A DNA stretch of 64,000 nt from JASBYZ01 sp029983705 (lineage in GTDB: Bacteria > Actinomycetota > Coriobacteriia > Coriobacteriales > JAEZZM01), in assembly GCA_965119715.1 (NCBI GenBank), contig OZ221969.1:558001-622000 (forward strand). Reading direction: 5' to 3'. The translations under genes and the position numbers were made by a program. Positions 8,317 to 16,597 of this stretch are shown here, piece after piece. Each line of letters starts with the position of its first letter. Within the stretch, counting starts at the first letter, position 1. The notes below the pieces were generated by a model. It saw nothing but the letters and a program-made list of their open reading frames with translations, did not search any database and had not been told where the DNA came from.

Positions 8317-9485
8317 TATTTATCGCCTCCGCTCTTATTGTCATCTTGTGAGAGCTGATAGCTTTTATGGATTCTTAAAAGCTCAGGGTCCTTATCGCCC
8401 ACAACTCTACCCATAAAGTCAACCTCTGGATAATCATTTGCATCAATTGCAGTTAGTATTGCTGTGGTAGGAATTGCGCCTATAAGTTTGTTGTCATCGT
8501 CAACGACTGCAAGCGGGATATTTGACTCGATAGCAGACTGGAGGGTATCGCCCACCGTATTTTGAAGGTTAACCGAATAGACATCGGTGTTGATATAGCC
8601 CTGAAGTGTTCTTTGTTTTTTACGTGCTGCATCCAGCGCGTTTTCTGCTGTAATTGAGCCAATAAGCATTTGCTTGTGGTTTACCACGTAGAGGTAGCTC
8701 ACGTTAAGTTCGCGCATACGCCTGAGTGCCACGCGAGGACCCTCTCCGCTAACCATGCGGTTAACAGGGGATACCATGATTGACTCAGCAGAAAGCACCT
8801 TAGAGCGGTCAACGTTTTCAATAAAAGATCCTACGTAGTCGTTTACCGGGCTCTCTAAGATATCTTCACCTGTGCCAACCTGTACTAGACGGCCGTCTTT
8901 TAGGATGGCAATGCGGTTTCCCAAATACATTGCCTCGTTTAGGTCGTGGGTAATAAAAATAATGGTCTTTTTCAGGTCTTCTTGGAGCGATAAGAGCTCA
9001 TCTTGCATCTCTGATCTGATTAGTGAATCAAGTGCCGAGAAAGCCTCGTCCATTAAGATAATGTCAGTGTCAGCTGCAAGAGCGCGGGCAAGGCCCACAC
9101 GTTGTTTCATACCACCTGAGAGCTCATCGGGAAAAGAATCTTGCCACTTTGCAAGCCCTACCTGTGCTATGGTGTGCTGAGCCTTCTTTTGAGCTTCTTC
9201 TTTGTCTACGTGTTGGATATCTAAACCCCACATTGCATTTTCTAAAACAGGGAGGAGTCCAAAGTTTTGAAACACCATGGAGATCTTTTCGCTTCTAAGT
9301 TTTCTGAGTTCTTGAACTGAGAGGTTTTGAATATCTTGGTCAAAGATTTTTACAGAACCATAACTTGGTTTGTGAAGCAGGTTTATGCAGCGACACAGTG
9401 TTGATTTACCTGATCCAGAAAGTCCCATGAGGGCAAAAATTTCGCCAGGCTCTACGTCTAAAGAAACGTCAATTACCGCTAGCAT
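8316..9485 (-). CDS. opuAA: Glycine betaine/proline ABC transporter ATPase with two CBS domains, 5'-truncated frame
   Basis: A 389-residue ABC ATPase. Walker A is GLSGSGKST near residue 20, signature LSGGMKQR, Walker B IILMDEAFSALD, then the H-loop His in FITHD. A C-terminal CBS pair occupies about 240-365, as in OpuAA/ProV where it senses ionic strength. The ATG at 9485 has no Shine-Dalgarno. Upstream, in the same frame and beyond a TAA at 9491-9489, lies the missing OpuAA N-terminus with a good ribosome binding site. The gene is therefore probably broken by a nonsense codon, or started internally. Confidence 0.85.
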   Translation of the reverse strand: MLAVIDVSLDVEPGEIFALMGLSGSGKSTLCRCINLLHKPSYGSVKIFDQDIQNLSVQELRKLRSEKISMVFQNFGLLPVLENAMWGLDIQHVDKEEAQKKAQHTIAQVGLAKWQDSFPDELSGGMKQRVGLARALAADTDIILMDEAFSALDSLIRSEMQDELLSLQEDLKKTIIFITHDLNEAMYLGNRIAILKDGRLVQVGTGEDILESPVNDYVGSFIENVDRSKVLSAESIMVSPVNRMVSGEGPRVALRRMRELNVSYLYVVNHKQMLIGSITAENALDAARKKQRTLQGYINTDVYSVNLQNTVGDTLQSAIESNIPLAVVDDDNKLIGAIPTTAILTAIDANDYPEVDFMGRVVGDKDPELLRIHKSYQLSQDDNKSGGDK

Positions 9486-9488
9486 TGT

Positions 9489-9602
9489 TTAGAGCTTATT
9501 TATAACTTCGGCCCTATTAGCTCCTTCTTTAAGCATCTTATATGCTTCTTTTTGATGAGGGCCAAAGAGTTTATAAATATGTTCTAATGACACCGCTTTC
9601 AA
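9489..9602 (-). pseudogene. opuAA: Detached N-terminus of the OpuAA ATPase ending at an in-frame TAA
   Basis: A 37-codon frame starts at TTG 9602-9600 behind AGGAGG (9618-9613) and reads LKAVSLEHIYKLFGPHQKEA, then AEVINKL, then TAA. LEHIYKLFG is the conserved N-terminal β-strand of OpuAA/ProV ATPases. The frame continues without shift into TMLAVIDVSLDV of the main ORF. The natural gene therefore spans about 8316-9602 with a single nonsense codon at about codon 38. Confidence 0.8.
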
Positions 9603-9729
9603 AGGGTGTAAACCTCCTAATCTATAATGTTATATACTGATTAAATCGGATACTTCCGCTTTCTAGCCTATAAAGGGCGTATGCGAGTTCATAAAGTATT
9701 CATAAAATTATTTATTGAATGAGGACAAG

Positions 9730-12132
9730 ATGGTCGCTTTAAATAAAGAGAAAGTTGCCCGTTTAGCAGCATGTCTTTTCCTGCTCTTATTTTTCACAAG
9801 TGCCTTATGGGGCCTTTTAGCTTGTTCAAATCAAAATAGTAATAAGCATCCTGATCCAAGTGAATTTGATCCCGATTTTGGTGCAGATATTAGATATATG
9901 AATAATGAGCCCAAAGCGCTTGAAGGCAAAGATGAGAAGTTTGGTTTTGTTGATGAAGGAGGACAGTGGTTAATATCTCCACGATATGATTACGCTCAAA
10001 ATTTCGTAAACGGTTATGCTCTAGTTGGTTCCTATGTAAAATATGATGAAAGCTTGCCAAAGCCAAATGTGTACAACTACACACTAATTGATGAAGAGGG
10101 AAAAGATGTTTTAGGCGAGCCTGTTGATGAGCGTCTCAGAGATGCGGTATATATTTTTACTCAGGCAAAAGATATCAAGAAGAAATACGCTGAAGTAATG
10201 GCATTTCTCACCAGCTCAGACTCTTATCAAAGCCTAAAGTATGTGGGAGAAAATCTCTATCAAGTAAGAATCTCAAACAAAGAAAATATCTTTGCTGATG
10301 TTGAGAAAAATTATATTGTTGACGGTAATCTCAATAAGATAAGTGAGCCTACAGACAATTTTTGGCATAACGCATACTTTAGTGGTGGAGCTTCAGCCAA
10401 AAATAGCATCTCCGAAGCTCGTATGTATCAAGACCCTTATATTACATCCAGAGGTAAAAGTTTTGGCGGATTGATCTGTGCTTATCCTTTTACTTATTTT
10501 AATTTTGGGGAAATTTTTGCTGGTGATACCCATAATTCTGGAGGCATGATTAACTGTGATGGTGCCTGGACGATAGAACCTACTTACTCATATAGCAAGA
10601 TAGTTAAATATGATGAAAATAAGTATCTTGCTAATAGTAATCGGGAGTTTTCATTCCTTGGAAAGGGAGGAGAGCGTCTAAAGACCTTTCCTGCTGAAGC
10701 CGACTTTCTAGAAATATATCGGACTGAAGAAAGCACTTATTTTGTTGGGCATGATAGTGAGTCAGAAGATGCTAATAGTTTTATTGTAAATGAGGACGGT
10801 AAAATACTATTTTCAGCGAAAGATACTATTACAGTAATCAATCCAAACATCTTTGCGGTCTGGTTTCAAGATAAATACATAGACCTATTTTCAATAGAAG
10901 ATGCTCAATTTATTAAACGGATTGAGCTCAAAGAGCCAATAAGCTCTAACTTTAAAACTACTCAGGAAAATGCATCAGTAGCTGACCTTATTTCTAATGA
11001 TTTTGGTGCAAATCTTTCAGAATTTCCTTACATTAGAAACTGGGGAGACGTTATGGATTATACAGAAGAGTGCAGCTTTCCAGATTGTGTATACCCCATG
11101 GTAAGTGAGTCAGGAAAATGGGGATATGTTGATGAAAACTACCAGTGGGTGATTGAGCCAAAGTATGAATTTGTCCAGCCATTTAGGTTAGGATATGGGC
11201 TTGTTGGTACAGATAATTCAAGCGAAAATTCTAATGCAGTGCTAATTGATAAAAATGGCAATGAAGTACTTTCAATCAAAAACGGATTACCAGCGTTTCC
11301 ATCTAATTTACTCACAGATAACCTCCAAAAAAGCCCCAAGGAACAATATGCAAGCCTACTCAAGCTCTTAGAAAAGCATCCAAAAATTGATTCAATATAC
11401 TATGCAGGAGATAATATTTTTGGCTATCTGATAAATTATGACTCGATGGTAGGTTATGGGCACATCGGATATATCTCAATTGACTTTGAAGAAATAATTC
11501 CACTTGCTAAAGATATCCCAATGTTGTTTTTTGACCAAGGAATAGCCTCTATTTATTTCCACGATGATGACCAGCTTTATGTAACTAATAAAGGTTATCT
11601 TGTCACTAAAGATCAAGTTGTAGACTACTTAGGATTTGATAATTCCCAAAGCGAAGACCTTACAGAACAATCAAAAGGACTTAGAAAGATACTTAATATA
11701 CGAGGCTTTGCAAGCACACCTTTCTTACTTGGTGGATATAGACAGCTTACAGATACGGTATTTTATAAGAGTTTTGGTGGTTTGTACGCTGAAGAGGGGA
11801 CTCCACGTCTCTGTCTTGTGAACTCACGTGGAGAAAAGCTTGACTGTGATTTTAATAAGGTAGAAACCTTTCAAACTGCGGTCTTTAGAATTGGTAATAG
11901 CGTCAGGCTTATTCCTCACTCCTATGGTGGCCAAAATCCCTTTGGCGATCCGTTGGTGGTATATGATGAGAGTGGAAATAAACTTTTCACTATAGATACA
12001 AATGAGATGATGAGTCTAAGATATCTGGCACCGGATAGATGGTTTGTTTATGAGCTCAACAATGATGGTGCTATACTAAATGCCCGCCTTATAAATGAGA
12101 AAGGCGTGACAATCTACCACGTAAACATGTAA
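9730..12132 (+). CDS. WG-repeat-containing lipoprotein with two related halves
   Basis: An 800-residue secreted lipoprotein. A basic N-terminus is followed by a hydrophobic stretch and lipobox GLLAC. WG-type repeats are visible: KFGFVDEGGQWLISPRYDYA near residue 60 and KWGYVDENYQWVIEPKYEF near 465, each followed by a GYALVG/GYGLVG strand and an LID.G.....L strand. The two regions and the segments after them look like a duplication of a unit of roughly 400 residues. The ATG at 9730 with GAGG six bases upstream is preferred over a TTG at 9715. Function is unknown; WG repeats are usually taken as interaction propellers. The gene diverges from opuA and runs toward infA. Confidence 0.82.
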   Translation: MVALNKEKVARLAACLFLLLFFTSALWGLLACSNQNSNKHPDPSEFDPDFGADIRYMNNEPKALEGKDEKFGFVDEGGQWLISPRYDYAQNFVNGYALVGSYVKYDESLPKPNVYNYTLIDEEGKDVLGEPVDERLRDAVYIFTQAKDIKKKYAEVMAFLTSSDSYQSLKYVGENLYQVRISNKENIFADVEKNYIVDGNLNKISEPTDNFWHNAYFSGGASAKNSISEARMYQDPYITSRGKSFGGLICAYPFTYFNFGEIFAGDTHNSGGMINCDGAWTIEPTYSYSKIVKYDENKYLANSNREFSFLGKGGERLKTFPAEADFLEIYRTEESTYFVGHDSESEDANSFIVNEDGKILFSAKDTITVINPNIFAVWFQDKYIDLFSIEDAQFIKRIELKEPISSNFKTTQENASVADLISNDFGANLSEFPYIRNWGDVMDYTEECSFPDCVYPMVSESGKWGYVDENYQWVIEPKYEFVQPFRLGYGLVGTDNSSENSNAVLIDKNGNEVLSIKNGLPAFPSNLLTDNLQKSPKEQYASLLKLLEKHPKIDSIYYAGDNIFGYLINYDSMVGYGHIGYISIDFEEIIPLAKDIPMLFFDQGIASIYFHDDDQLYVTNKGYLVTKDQVVDYLGFDNSQSEDLTEQSKGLRKILNIRGFASTPFLLGGYRQLTDTVFYKSFGGLYAEEGTPRLCLVNSRGEKLDCDFNKVETFQTAVFRIGNSVRLIPHSYGGQNPFGDPLVVYDESGNKLFTIDTNEMMSLRYLAPDRWFVYELNNDGAILNARLINEKGVTIYHVNM

Positions 12133-12222
12133 TTTATATCAAGAAGCACCTAAAACATTGAAAACTAGTGCATAAGGTGTAAAATTTTCAGTTGCCGCTA
12201 AAACCCATAGAAAGTGAGTTAC

Positions 12223-12441
12223 GTGTCAAAGCAAGATGCAATTGAGCTTGAAGGTACAGTAATCGAGCCCCTACCAAACGCTATGTTTAAGGTAGAACTT
12301 GAAAATGGTCATGAGATTTTAGCTCATATTTCAGGTAAGATTCGTATGAATTATATCCGTATTTTACCTGGTGATAAAGTCACTGTTGAGCTCTCACCAT
12401 ATGATCTTACTAAAGGCCGCATTACCTACCGCTTTAAGTAA
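12223..12441 (+). CDS. infA: Translation initiation factor IF-1
   Basis: A 72-residue S1/OB-fold protein (MSKQDAIELEGTVIEPLPNA...; GDKVTVELSPYDLTKGRITYR), the normal IF-1 length. It binds the ribosomal A site during initiation. The GTG at 12223 fits the family N-terminus and has AAAGTGAG upstream. An upstream in-frame GTG at 12214 would add three residues but has no binding site. It is the first gene of the second ribosomal block but is separated from rpmJ by a probable terminator. Confidence 0.95.
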   Translation: MSKQDAIELEGTVIEPLPNAMFKVELENGHEILAHISGKIRMNYIRILPGDKVTVELSPYDLTKGRITYRFK

Positions 12442-12484
12442 GAGCACAATTTATAAACAAGGGCTTCTATGTTCTTGTTTTTGT

Positions 12485-12537
12485 AAGTAAGGCTTTAACA
12501 GAGCAAGATTTGCTCGTGTTATTTAGTCTTACTTTTT
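12485..12537 (+). terminator. Two-tier hairpin with T-run between infA and rpmJ
   Basis: AAGTAAG (12485-12491) pairs with CTTACTT (12528-12534). Inside it, TAACAGAGCAA (12496-12506) pairs with TTGCTC-G-TGTTA with one bulged G. TTTTT follows. The form fits an intrinsic terminator or attenuator. If it terminates well, rpmJ–rplQ must have its own promoter in the 98 bases downstream. Confidence 0.7.
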
Positions 12538-12635
12538 CTAGGTTTAAGTGACAAATTTGTTTTAAACGTCTGCGGCTGGACGATAAGATAGATTTTTTAT
12601 TAGTAAATGATAGGCACTACCGAAAGGAAATTAAT

Positions 12636-12749
12636 ATGAAGGTACGTCCTTCGGTTAAGAAGATGTGCGATAAGTGCAAGATCATCCGACGCCACGGCAA
12701 GGTTCTTGTAATTTGTGAGAACCCACGCCACAAGCAGCGTCAGGGCTAG
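12636..12749 (+). CDS. rpmJ: 50S ribosomal protein L36 (zinc-ribbon form)
   Basis: A 37-residue frame, MKVRPSVKKMCDKCKIIRRH...CENPRHKQRQG. It has the C-x2-C (CDKC) plus Cys and His that form the zinc ribbon of the C+ type of L36. The ATG at 12636 follows AAAGGAAA. It precedes rpsM by 16 bases, as in most bacteria. Confidence 0.96.
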   Translation: MKVRPSVKKMCDKCKIIRRHGKVLVICENPRHKQRQG

Positions 12750-12765
12750 CAGGAAGGAGACACTC

Positions 12766-13131
12766 TTGGCCCGTATTAACGGTGTTGATCTCCCTCGCGA
12801 AAAGCGTGTTGAGATTGGCTTAACCTACATCTACGGCATTGGCCGTACAACCGCAAATAAAATTTTAAGTGAGACTGGTATTAACCCAGATACTCGTGTA
12901 AGAGATTTAACTGAAGATGAAGTTACTAAACTTCGTGACTATATTGACGCTAACTATCTTGTAGAGGGAGACCTCAGAAGAGTAGCAAGTCAAAACATCA
13001 AGCGCCTTATGGAAATTGGTTCTAACAGAGGACTTAGACATCGTAAGGGCTTACCTGTTCGTGGACAGCGCACTCACACTAACGCACGTACCCGCAAGGG
13101 ACCTCGTCGTCAAGTTGGCGCAAGAAAGTAG
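12766..13131 (+). CDS. rpsM: 30S ribosomal protein S13
   Basis: A 121-residue S13 of the 30S head, which contacts P-site tRNA. It begins MARINGVDLPREKRVEIGLTYIYGIG and ends in the basic tail TNARTRKGPRRQVGARK. The TTG start at 12766 has AAGGAG seven bases upstream and gives the family N-terminus. A longer frame opening at 12715 overlaps rpmJ and is not credible. Confidence 0.97.
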   Translation: MARINGVDLPREKRVEIGLTYIYGIGRTTANKILSETGINPDTRVRDLTEDEVTKLRDYIDANYLVEGDLRRVASQNIKRLMEIGSNRGLRHRKGLPVRGQRTHTNARTRKGPRRQVGARK

Positions 13132-13146
13132 TAGGAGGACAGGTAA

Positions 13147-13545
13147 ATGGCACAAAAGAAACAACAGCAAACTCGTATTAGACGCGCTGATAGAAAAAAT
13201 ATCCCTGTAGGTCAGGCTCACATTAAGTCTACCTTCAACAACACCATCGTTTCTATTACTGATCCTCAAGGCAACGTAATTGCTTGGCAATCAGCTGGTA
13301 CCGTTGGTTTTAAGGGTTCAAGAAAGTCAACCCCATTTGCTGCACAAATGGCTGCAGAGTCAGCAGCAAAGACTGCTATGGAGCACGGTCTTCATAAGGT
13401 ATCAGTATTTGTTAAGGGACCTGGTTCAGGTCGTGAAACTGCAATTCGTTCACTGACCGCTGCAGGACTTGAAGTTGCAAGTATCCAGGATGTTACTCCG
13501 GTACCTCACAACGGTGCTCGTCCTAAAAAGCGTCGTCGCGTGTAG
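13147..13545 (+). CDS. rpsK: 30S ribosomal protein S11
   Basis: A 132-residue S11 of the 30S platform. It shows AHIKSTFNNTIVSITDPQGN near residue 24, the VKGPGSGRE turn and the C-terminal DVTPVPHNGARPKKRRRV, all invariant. AGGAGGAC precedes the ATG. It lies 15 bases after rpsM and 17 bases before rpsD in the alpha operon. Confidence 0.98.
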   Translation: MAQKKQQQTRIRRADRKNIPVGQAHIKSTFNNTIVSITDPQGNVIAWQSAGTVGFKGSRKSTPFAAQMAAESAAKTAMEHGLHKVSVFVKGPGSGRETAIRSLTAAGLEVASIQDVTPVPHNGARPKKRRRV

Positions 13546-13562
13546 TTGGAGGATAAAAATAT

Positions 13563-14156
13563 ATGGCTATTAATCATACGCCTGTTCTTAAAAGATGCAG
13601 GTCTTTAGATTTAGATCCTATTGTTTTGGGTTACACCAAGACTTCTAATAGAAAATTAAACCGTAACACCCGTCGTATCAGCGAGTATGGTTTACAGCTC
13701 CGCGAAAAGCAACGCGCTAAGTTTATCTATGGCATGCTTGAGCGTCAGTTCCATAACCTCTACACCAAAGCTGATCGTATGGAAGGCCCTACCGGTGAGA
13801 ACCTTATGCGCCTTCTTGAGCTTAGACTTGACAATGTAGTATATCGTCTCGGCTTTGCTAAGACTAGAAAAGAAGCTCGTCAAACCGTAAGCCATGGTCA
13901 CATCACTGTTAATGGCTCACGCGTTGATATCCCATCTTACCGTGTAAGAGAGGGAGACGTTATTGCTGTTGCTGATAAGGCAAAAGAGCTTTTAGTTATC
14001 AAGAGCGCTCTCGTATCATCTGAAGGCCAACAAGTTCCAGCTTGGCTTGAGGTTAACATCGAGAAATTACAAGGTACGGTACTGTCTGTTCCTGAGAGAG
14101 ATCAAATCGATCTTGACATCCAAGAGCAGCTAATCGTTGAGCTTTACTCTAAGTAG
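13563..14156 (+). CDS. rpsD: 30S ribosomal protein S4
   Basis: A 197-residue S4, an early 16S assembly protein and in many bacteria the alpha-operon repressor. The S4 RNA-binding domain lies about 90-150 (RLDNVVYRLGFAKTRKEARQTVSHGHI; NGSRVDIPSYRVREGD). The N-terminus lacks the cysteine cluster of zinc-binding S4 forms; only one Cys (RCRSLDL) is seen. It is placed between rpsK and rpoA. Confidence 0.97.
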   Translation: MAINHTPVLKRCRSLDLDPIVLGYTKTSNRKLNRNTRRISEYGLQLREKQRAKFIYGMLERQFHNLYTKADRMEGPTGENLMRLLELRLDNVVYRLGFAKTRKEARQTVSHGHITVNGSRVDIPSYRVREGDVIAVADKAKELLVIKSALVSSEGQQVPAWLEVNIEKLQGTVLSVPERDQIDLDIQEQLIVELYSK

Positions 14157-14192
14157 TTATTAAGCAGAGTCCAGGGAGGCTGAAAGTACTAT

Positions 14193-15134
14193 ATGTCAGA
14201 ATTTATTAGGCCCCAGGTTAGCGTTGAGCACGTAAATGACTCTTTCGCTCGCTTTACAGTTGAGCCACTTGAAAGCGGTTATGGTGACACGCTAGGTAAC
14301 TCATTGCGTCGTGTGCTGCTTTCATCTTTAGATGGTGCTGCTGTTGAAGCAATCCATATTGAAGGTGTACAGCACGAGTTTTCTACCATTCCGGGTGTAG
14401 TTGAAGATGTTACAGACATCGTATTAAACGTTAAAGGCTTGGTATTTAAGTCAAATGGCATGGCAGAGGAAGCATCAGCTACCGTAAGTGTTGATGGTCC
14501 TGCTATTGTTACCGGTGGAGATTTCTTTGTTCCTGCTGAGTTTGACCTTATCAACCCAGACCACGTAATTGCTACCCTAAATGATGGTGCTCACCTTGCC
14601 ATGTCAATGAGAATTGGCACTGGTATTGGTTATGTTTCTGCTGAGAGCAACAAGAGAGAGGATGACCCAATTGGTGTTATCCACGTTGACTCACTGTTCT
14701 CACCAGTAAAAAGATGCACCAAGATTGTTGAGAATACCCGTGTAGGTAGAAGAACTGACTACGGTAAGCTCATCTTAGAAGTAGAAACTGACGGAGCACT
14801 AGATCCTGTTGATGCAGTTGTTCAAGCTTCTAACATCATCAACCAGCACATGAATGCATTCATGTCTTTGACTGAGGATGAAGAAGAAATTGAAGAGGTA
14901 TCAATTTTTGCTCCTGAAAACACTGAAACTAACACCGAGCTTGACAAGCAGATAGAAGATTTAGATCTTTCTGTTCGTTCATACAACTGCTTGAAGCGTG
15001 CAGGTATCCATTCAGTTAGACAGCTTGTTGACTTCTCAGAAAACGACCTACTTAACATCAGAAACTTTGGTGCTAAGTCAATCGAAGAAGTTAAAGATAA
15101 GCTCGAAGAAATGGGCCTCGGCCTCAAGCAATAA
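14193..15134 (+). CDS. rpoA: DNA-directed RNA polymerase subunit alpha
   Basis: A 313-residue alpha subunit. The N-terminal assembly domain includes LGNSLRRVLLSSLDGAAV. An acidic linker near residues 225-245 (EDEEEIEEVSIF) leads to the C-terminal domain, about 250-312, with LDLSVRSYNCLKRAGI and NIRNFGAKSIEEVKDKL, which binds UP elements and activators. Its length is normal for Actinobacteria. It lies between rpsD and rplQ. Confidence 0.98.
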   Translation: MSEFIRPQVSVEHVNDSFARFTVEPLESGYGDTLGNSLRRVLLSSLDGAAVEAIHIEGVQHEFSTIPGVVEDVTDIVLNVKGLVFKSNGMAEEASATVSVDGPAIVTGGDFFVPAEFDLINPDHVIATLNDGAHLAMSMRIGTGIGYVSAESNKREDDPIGVIHVDSLFSPVKRCTKIVENTRVGRRTDYGKLILEVETDGALDPVDAVVQASNIINQHMNAFMSLTEDEEEIEEVSIFAPENTETNTELDKQIEDLDLSVRSYNCLKRAGIHSVRQLVDFSENDLLNIRNFGAKSIEEVKDKLEEMGLGLKQ

Positions 15135-15154
15135 AGACCAGGAGATAAAACGTT

Positions 15155-15685
15155 ATGCGTCATAGAGTTAAAGGCCGCAAACTCGGTACGAGTTCTGCAC
15201 ATACAAAGGCCATGAAGAGAAGCCTCGTAAGTGCGCTTTTCTTAAACGATAGAATTAAAACCATCGAAGCTCGCGCAAAAGAAATTCGCCCTGAAGTAGA
15301 CAAAGTTATTACTTGGGCTAAGCGCGGAGATATTCATTCTCGTCGTCTTGCTATCGCTTATTTAGGCGATAAGGACCTTGTAGCTGAGGTTTTTGAGAAG
15401 GTTCAACAAGGCATGTGGGAAGGCCGCGATGGCGGTTACACCCGTATCATGAAGCTTGGACCTCGAAAAGGTGACAATGCTCCTATGGTAATCATGGAGC
15501 TTGTACAAGAGGCAGTTCAAAAGAAGGAAATGCCTAAACCTGCAGCTAAAAAGGCTGAGCCAAAGGCTAAAAAAGAAGAGCCTAAGGACGAGAAGGTAGA
15601 AGAAAAAGAAGTTGAGCAAGAAGAAGCTAAGGCTGAAGAGGTAGTTGAAGAGGCTACTGAGGCTCAGGCAGAGGAAGAAAAATAA
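15155..15685 (+). CDS. rplQ: 50S ribosomal protein L17 with charged C-terminal extension
   Basis: The L17 core occupies residues 1 to about 118 (MRHRVKGRKLGTSSAHTKAM; RIMKLGPRKGDNAPMVIMEL). It is followed by about 58 residues made almost only of Lys, Glu, Ala, Pro and Val (PAAKKAEPKAKKEEPK; EEVVEEATEAQAEEE). Bacterial L17 is often about 120 residues, and low-complexity tails are known in actinobacterial L17. The tail is probably disordered. It is the last gene of the alpha operon, with a terminator 33 bases downstream. Confidence 0.97.
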   Translation: MRHRVKGRKLGTSSAHTKAMKRSLVSALFLNDRIKTIEARAKEIRPEVDKVITWAKRGDIHSRRLAIAYLGDKDLVAEVFEKVQQGMWEGRDGGYTRIMKLGPRKGDNAPMVIMELVQEAVQKKEMPKPAAKKAEPKAKKEEPKDEKVEEKEVEQEEAKAEEVVEEATEAQAEEEK

Positions 15686-15717
15686 TCCTTAAAGCTTTTT
15701 GCTAAATTAGTTACACT

Positions 15718-15750
15718 AAGGCGGTAGGCTCGAGGGCTTGCCGCCTTTTT
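15718..15750 (+). terminator. Intrinsic terminator after rplQ
   Basis: AAGGCGG (15718-15724) pairs with CCGCCTT (15741-15747) and is followed by TTTTT. It ends the alpha operon; the ECF ATPase gene starts 21 bases later. Confidence 0.88.
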
Positions 15751-15770
15751 ATTTGTATAGGAGATAGAGT

Positions 15771-16583
15771 GTGCTTGAGTTTAAGCAGGTTGAATATAGT
15801 TATAAGAGTACAGATGACATGCTCTTATCTCATATTAACTTTACGCTTGCTCCAGGTGAGTTTGTATGTCTCCTTGGTAAAAATGGCTCAGGTAAGTCTA
15901 CAATTGCAAAGCTTGCAAACGGACTAAGGCTCCCATTATCAGGAGAGGTTTTACTGGATGGTAAAAAGACTTTAGAGCCTCAAAATCTCTTTCACATTAG
16001 ATCTCGCGTACAACTCTTAGGTCAAGATCCTGCAAGCCAAATTGTGAGTTCAACTGTTTTTGAAGAACTTTGTTTTGGCCCGTGTAACCTAGGCCTTGAT
16101 GAAACAGAAGTAAAAAAACGAGTAGCACAGGTCTTAGAGCTAACTGAGCTTAATGGTCTTGAAAAGAGAAGTCCGGAGAGTCTTTCTGGGGGAGAGCAGC
16201 AGCGCCTCATGCTTGCAAGCGTGCTTGTAATGAAGCCAGAGTACTTAATTTTAGACGAATCGTTTTCAATGCTAGATCCAGTGCTTGCGAAGAAATTAAT
16301 GAGCATTATTGTAAAAATTAATAAATCGGGAGTTGCCATACTTAACATCTCTCATAATCCGCAAGACCTTATTTATAGTGATTCTGCCTTACTGCTTAAA
16401 GAAGGTACTTTAAGCAAAACGTTTAAGCGCGATGAGTTCAGAGAGCTACTTGAGCTACTTGATGCAGAAGGTCTTATAACGCCAGGCTCATACACTAAGC
16501 TCCTAATGGATCTTAAACTAACACCTCAAGACGAGATCTTTATGAATCCTGAAAGCTTGGCAAAAAAAATTATGAAAGCTTAG
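15771..16583 (+). CDS. ecfA1: ECF transporter ATPase EcfA1
   Basis: A 270-residue ABC ATPase of the energy-coupling-factor vitamin importers. It shows Walker A LGKNGSGKST, Q-loop LLGQDP, signature LSGGEQQR, Walker B YLILDESFSMLD and switch His in NISHNP. The GTG at 15771 follows TAGGAGAT. It forms an operon with ecfA2 and ecfT. No substrate-binding S component lies next to it, so this is probably a shared (group II) energising module serving S components elsewhere. Confidence 0.93.
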   Translation: MLEFKQVEYSYKSTDDMLLSHINFTLAPGEFVCLLGKNGSGKSTIAKLANGLRLPLSGEVLLDGKKTLEPQNLFHIRSRVQLLGQDPASQIVSSTVFEELCFGPCNLGLDETEVKKRVAQVLELTELNGLEKRSPESLSGGEQQRLMLASVLVMKPEYLILDESFSMLDPVLAKKLMSIIVKINKSGVAILNISHNPQDLIYSDSALLLKEGTLSKTFKRDEFRELLELLDAEGLITPGSYTKLLMDLKLTPQDEIFMNPESLAKKIMKA

Positions 16584-16597
16584 GTGACAGATTTCTT

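Noticed and set aside
12715..12765. Longer N-terminus for rpsM starting at 12715
   Set aside because: It overlaps rpmJ, lacks similarity to S13, and TTG 12766 has a good binding site and gives the family N-terminus.
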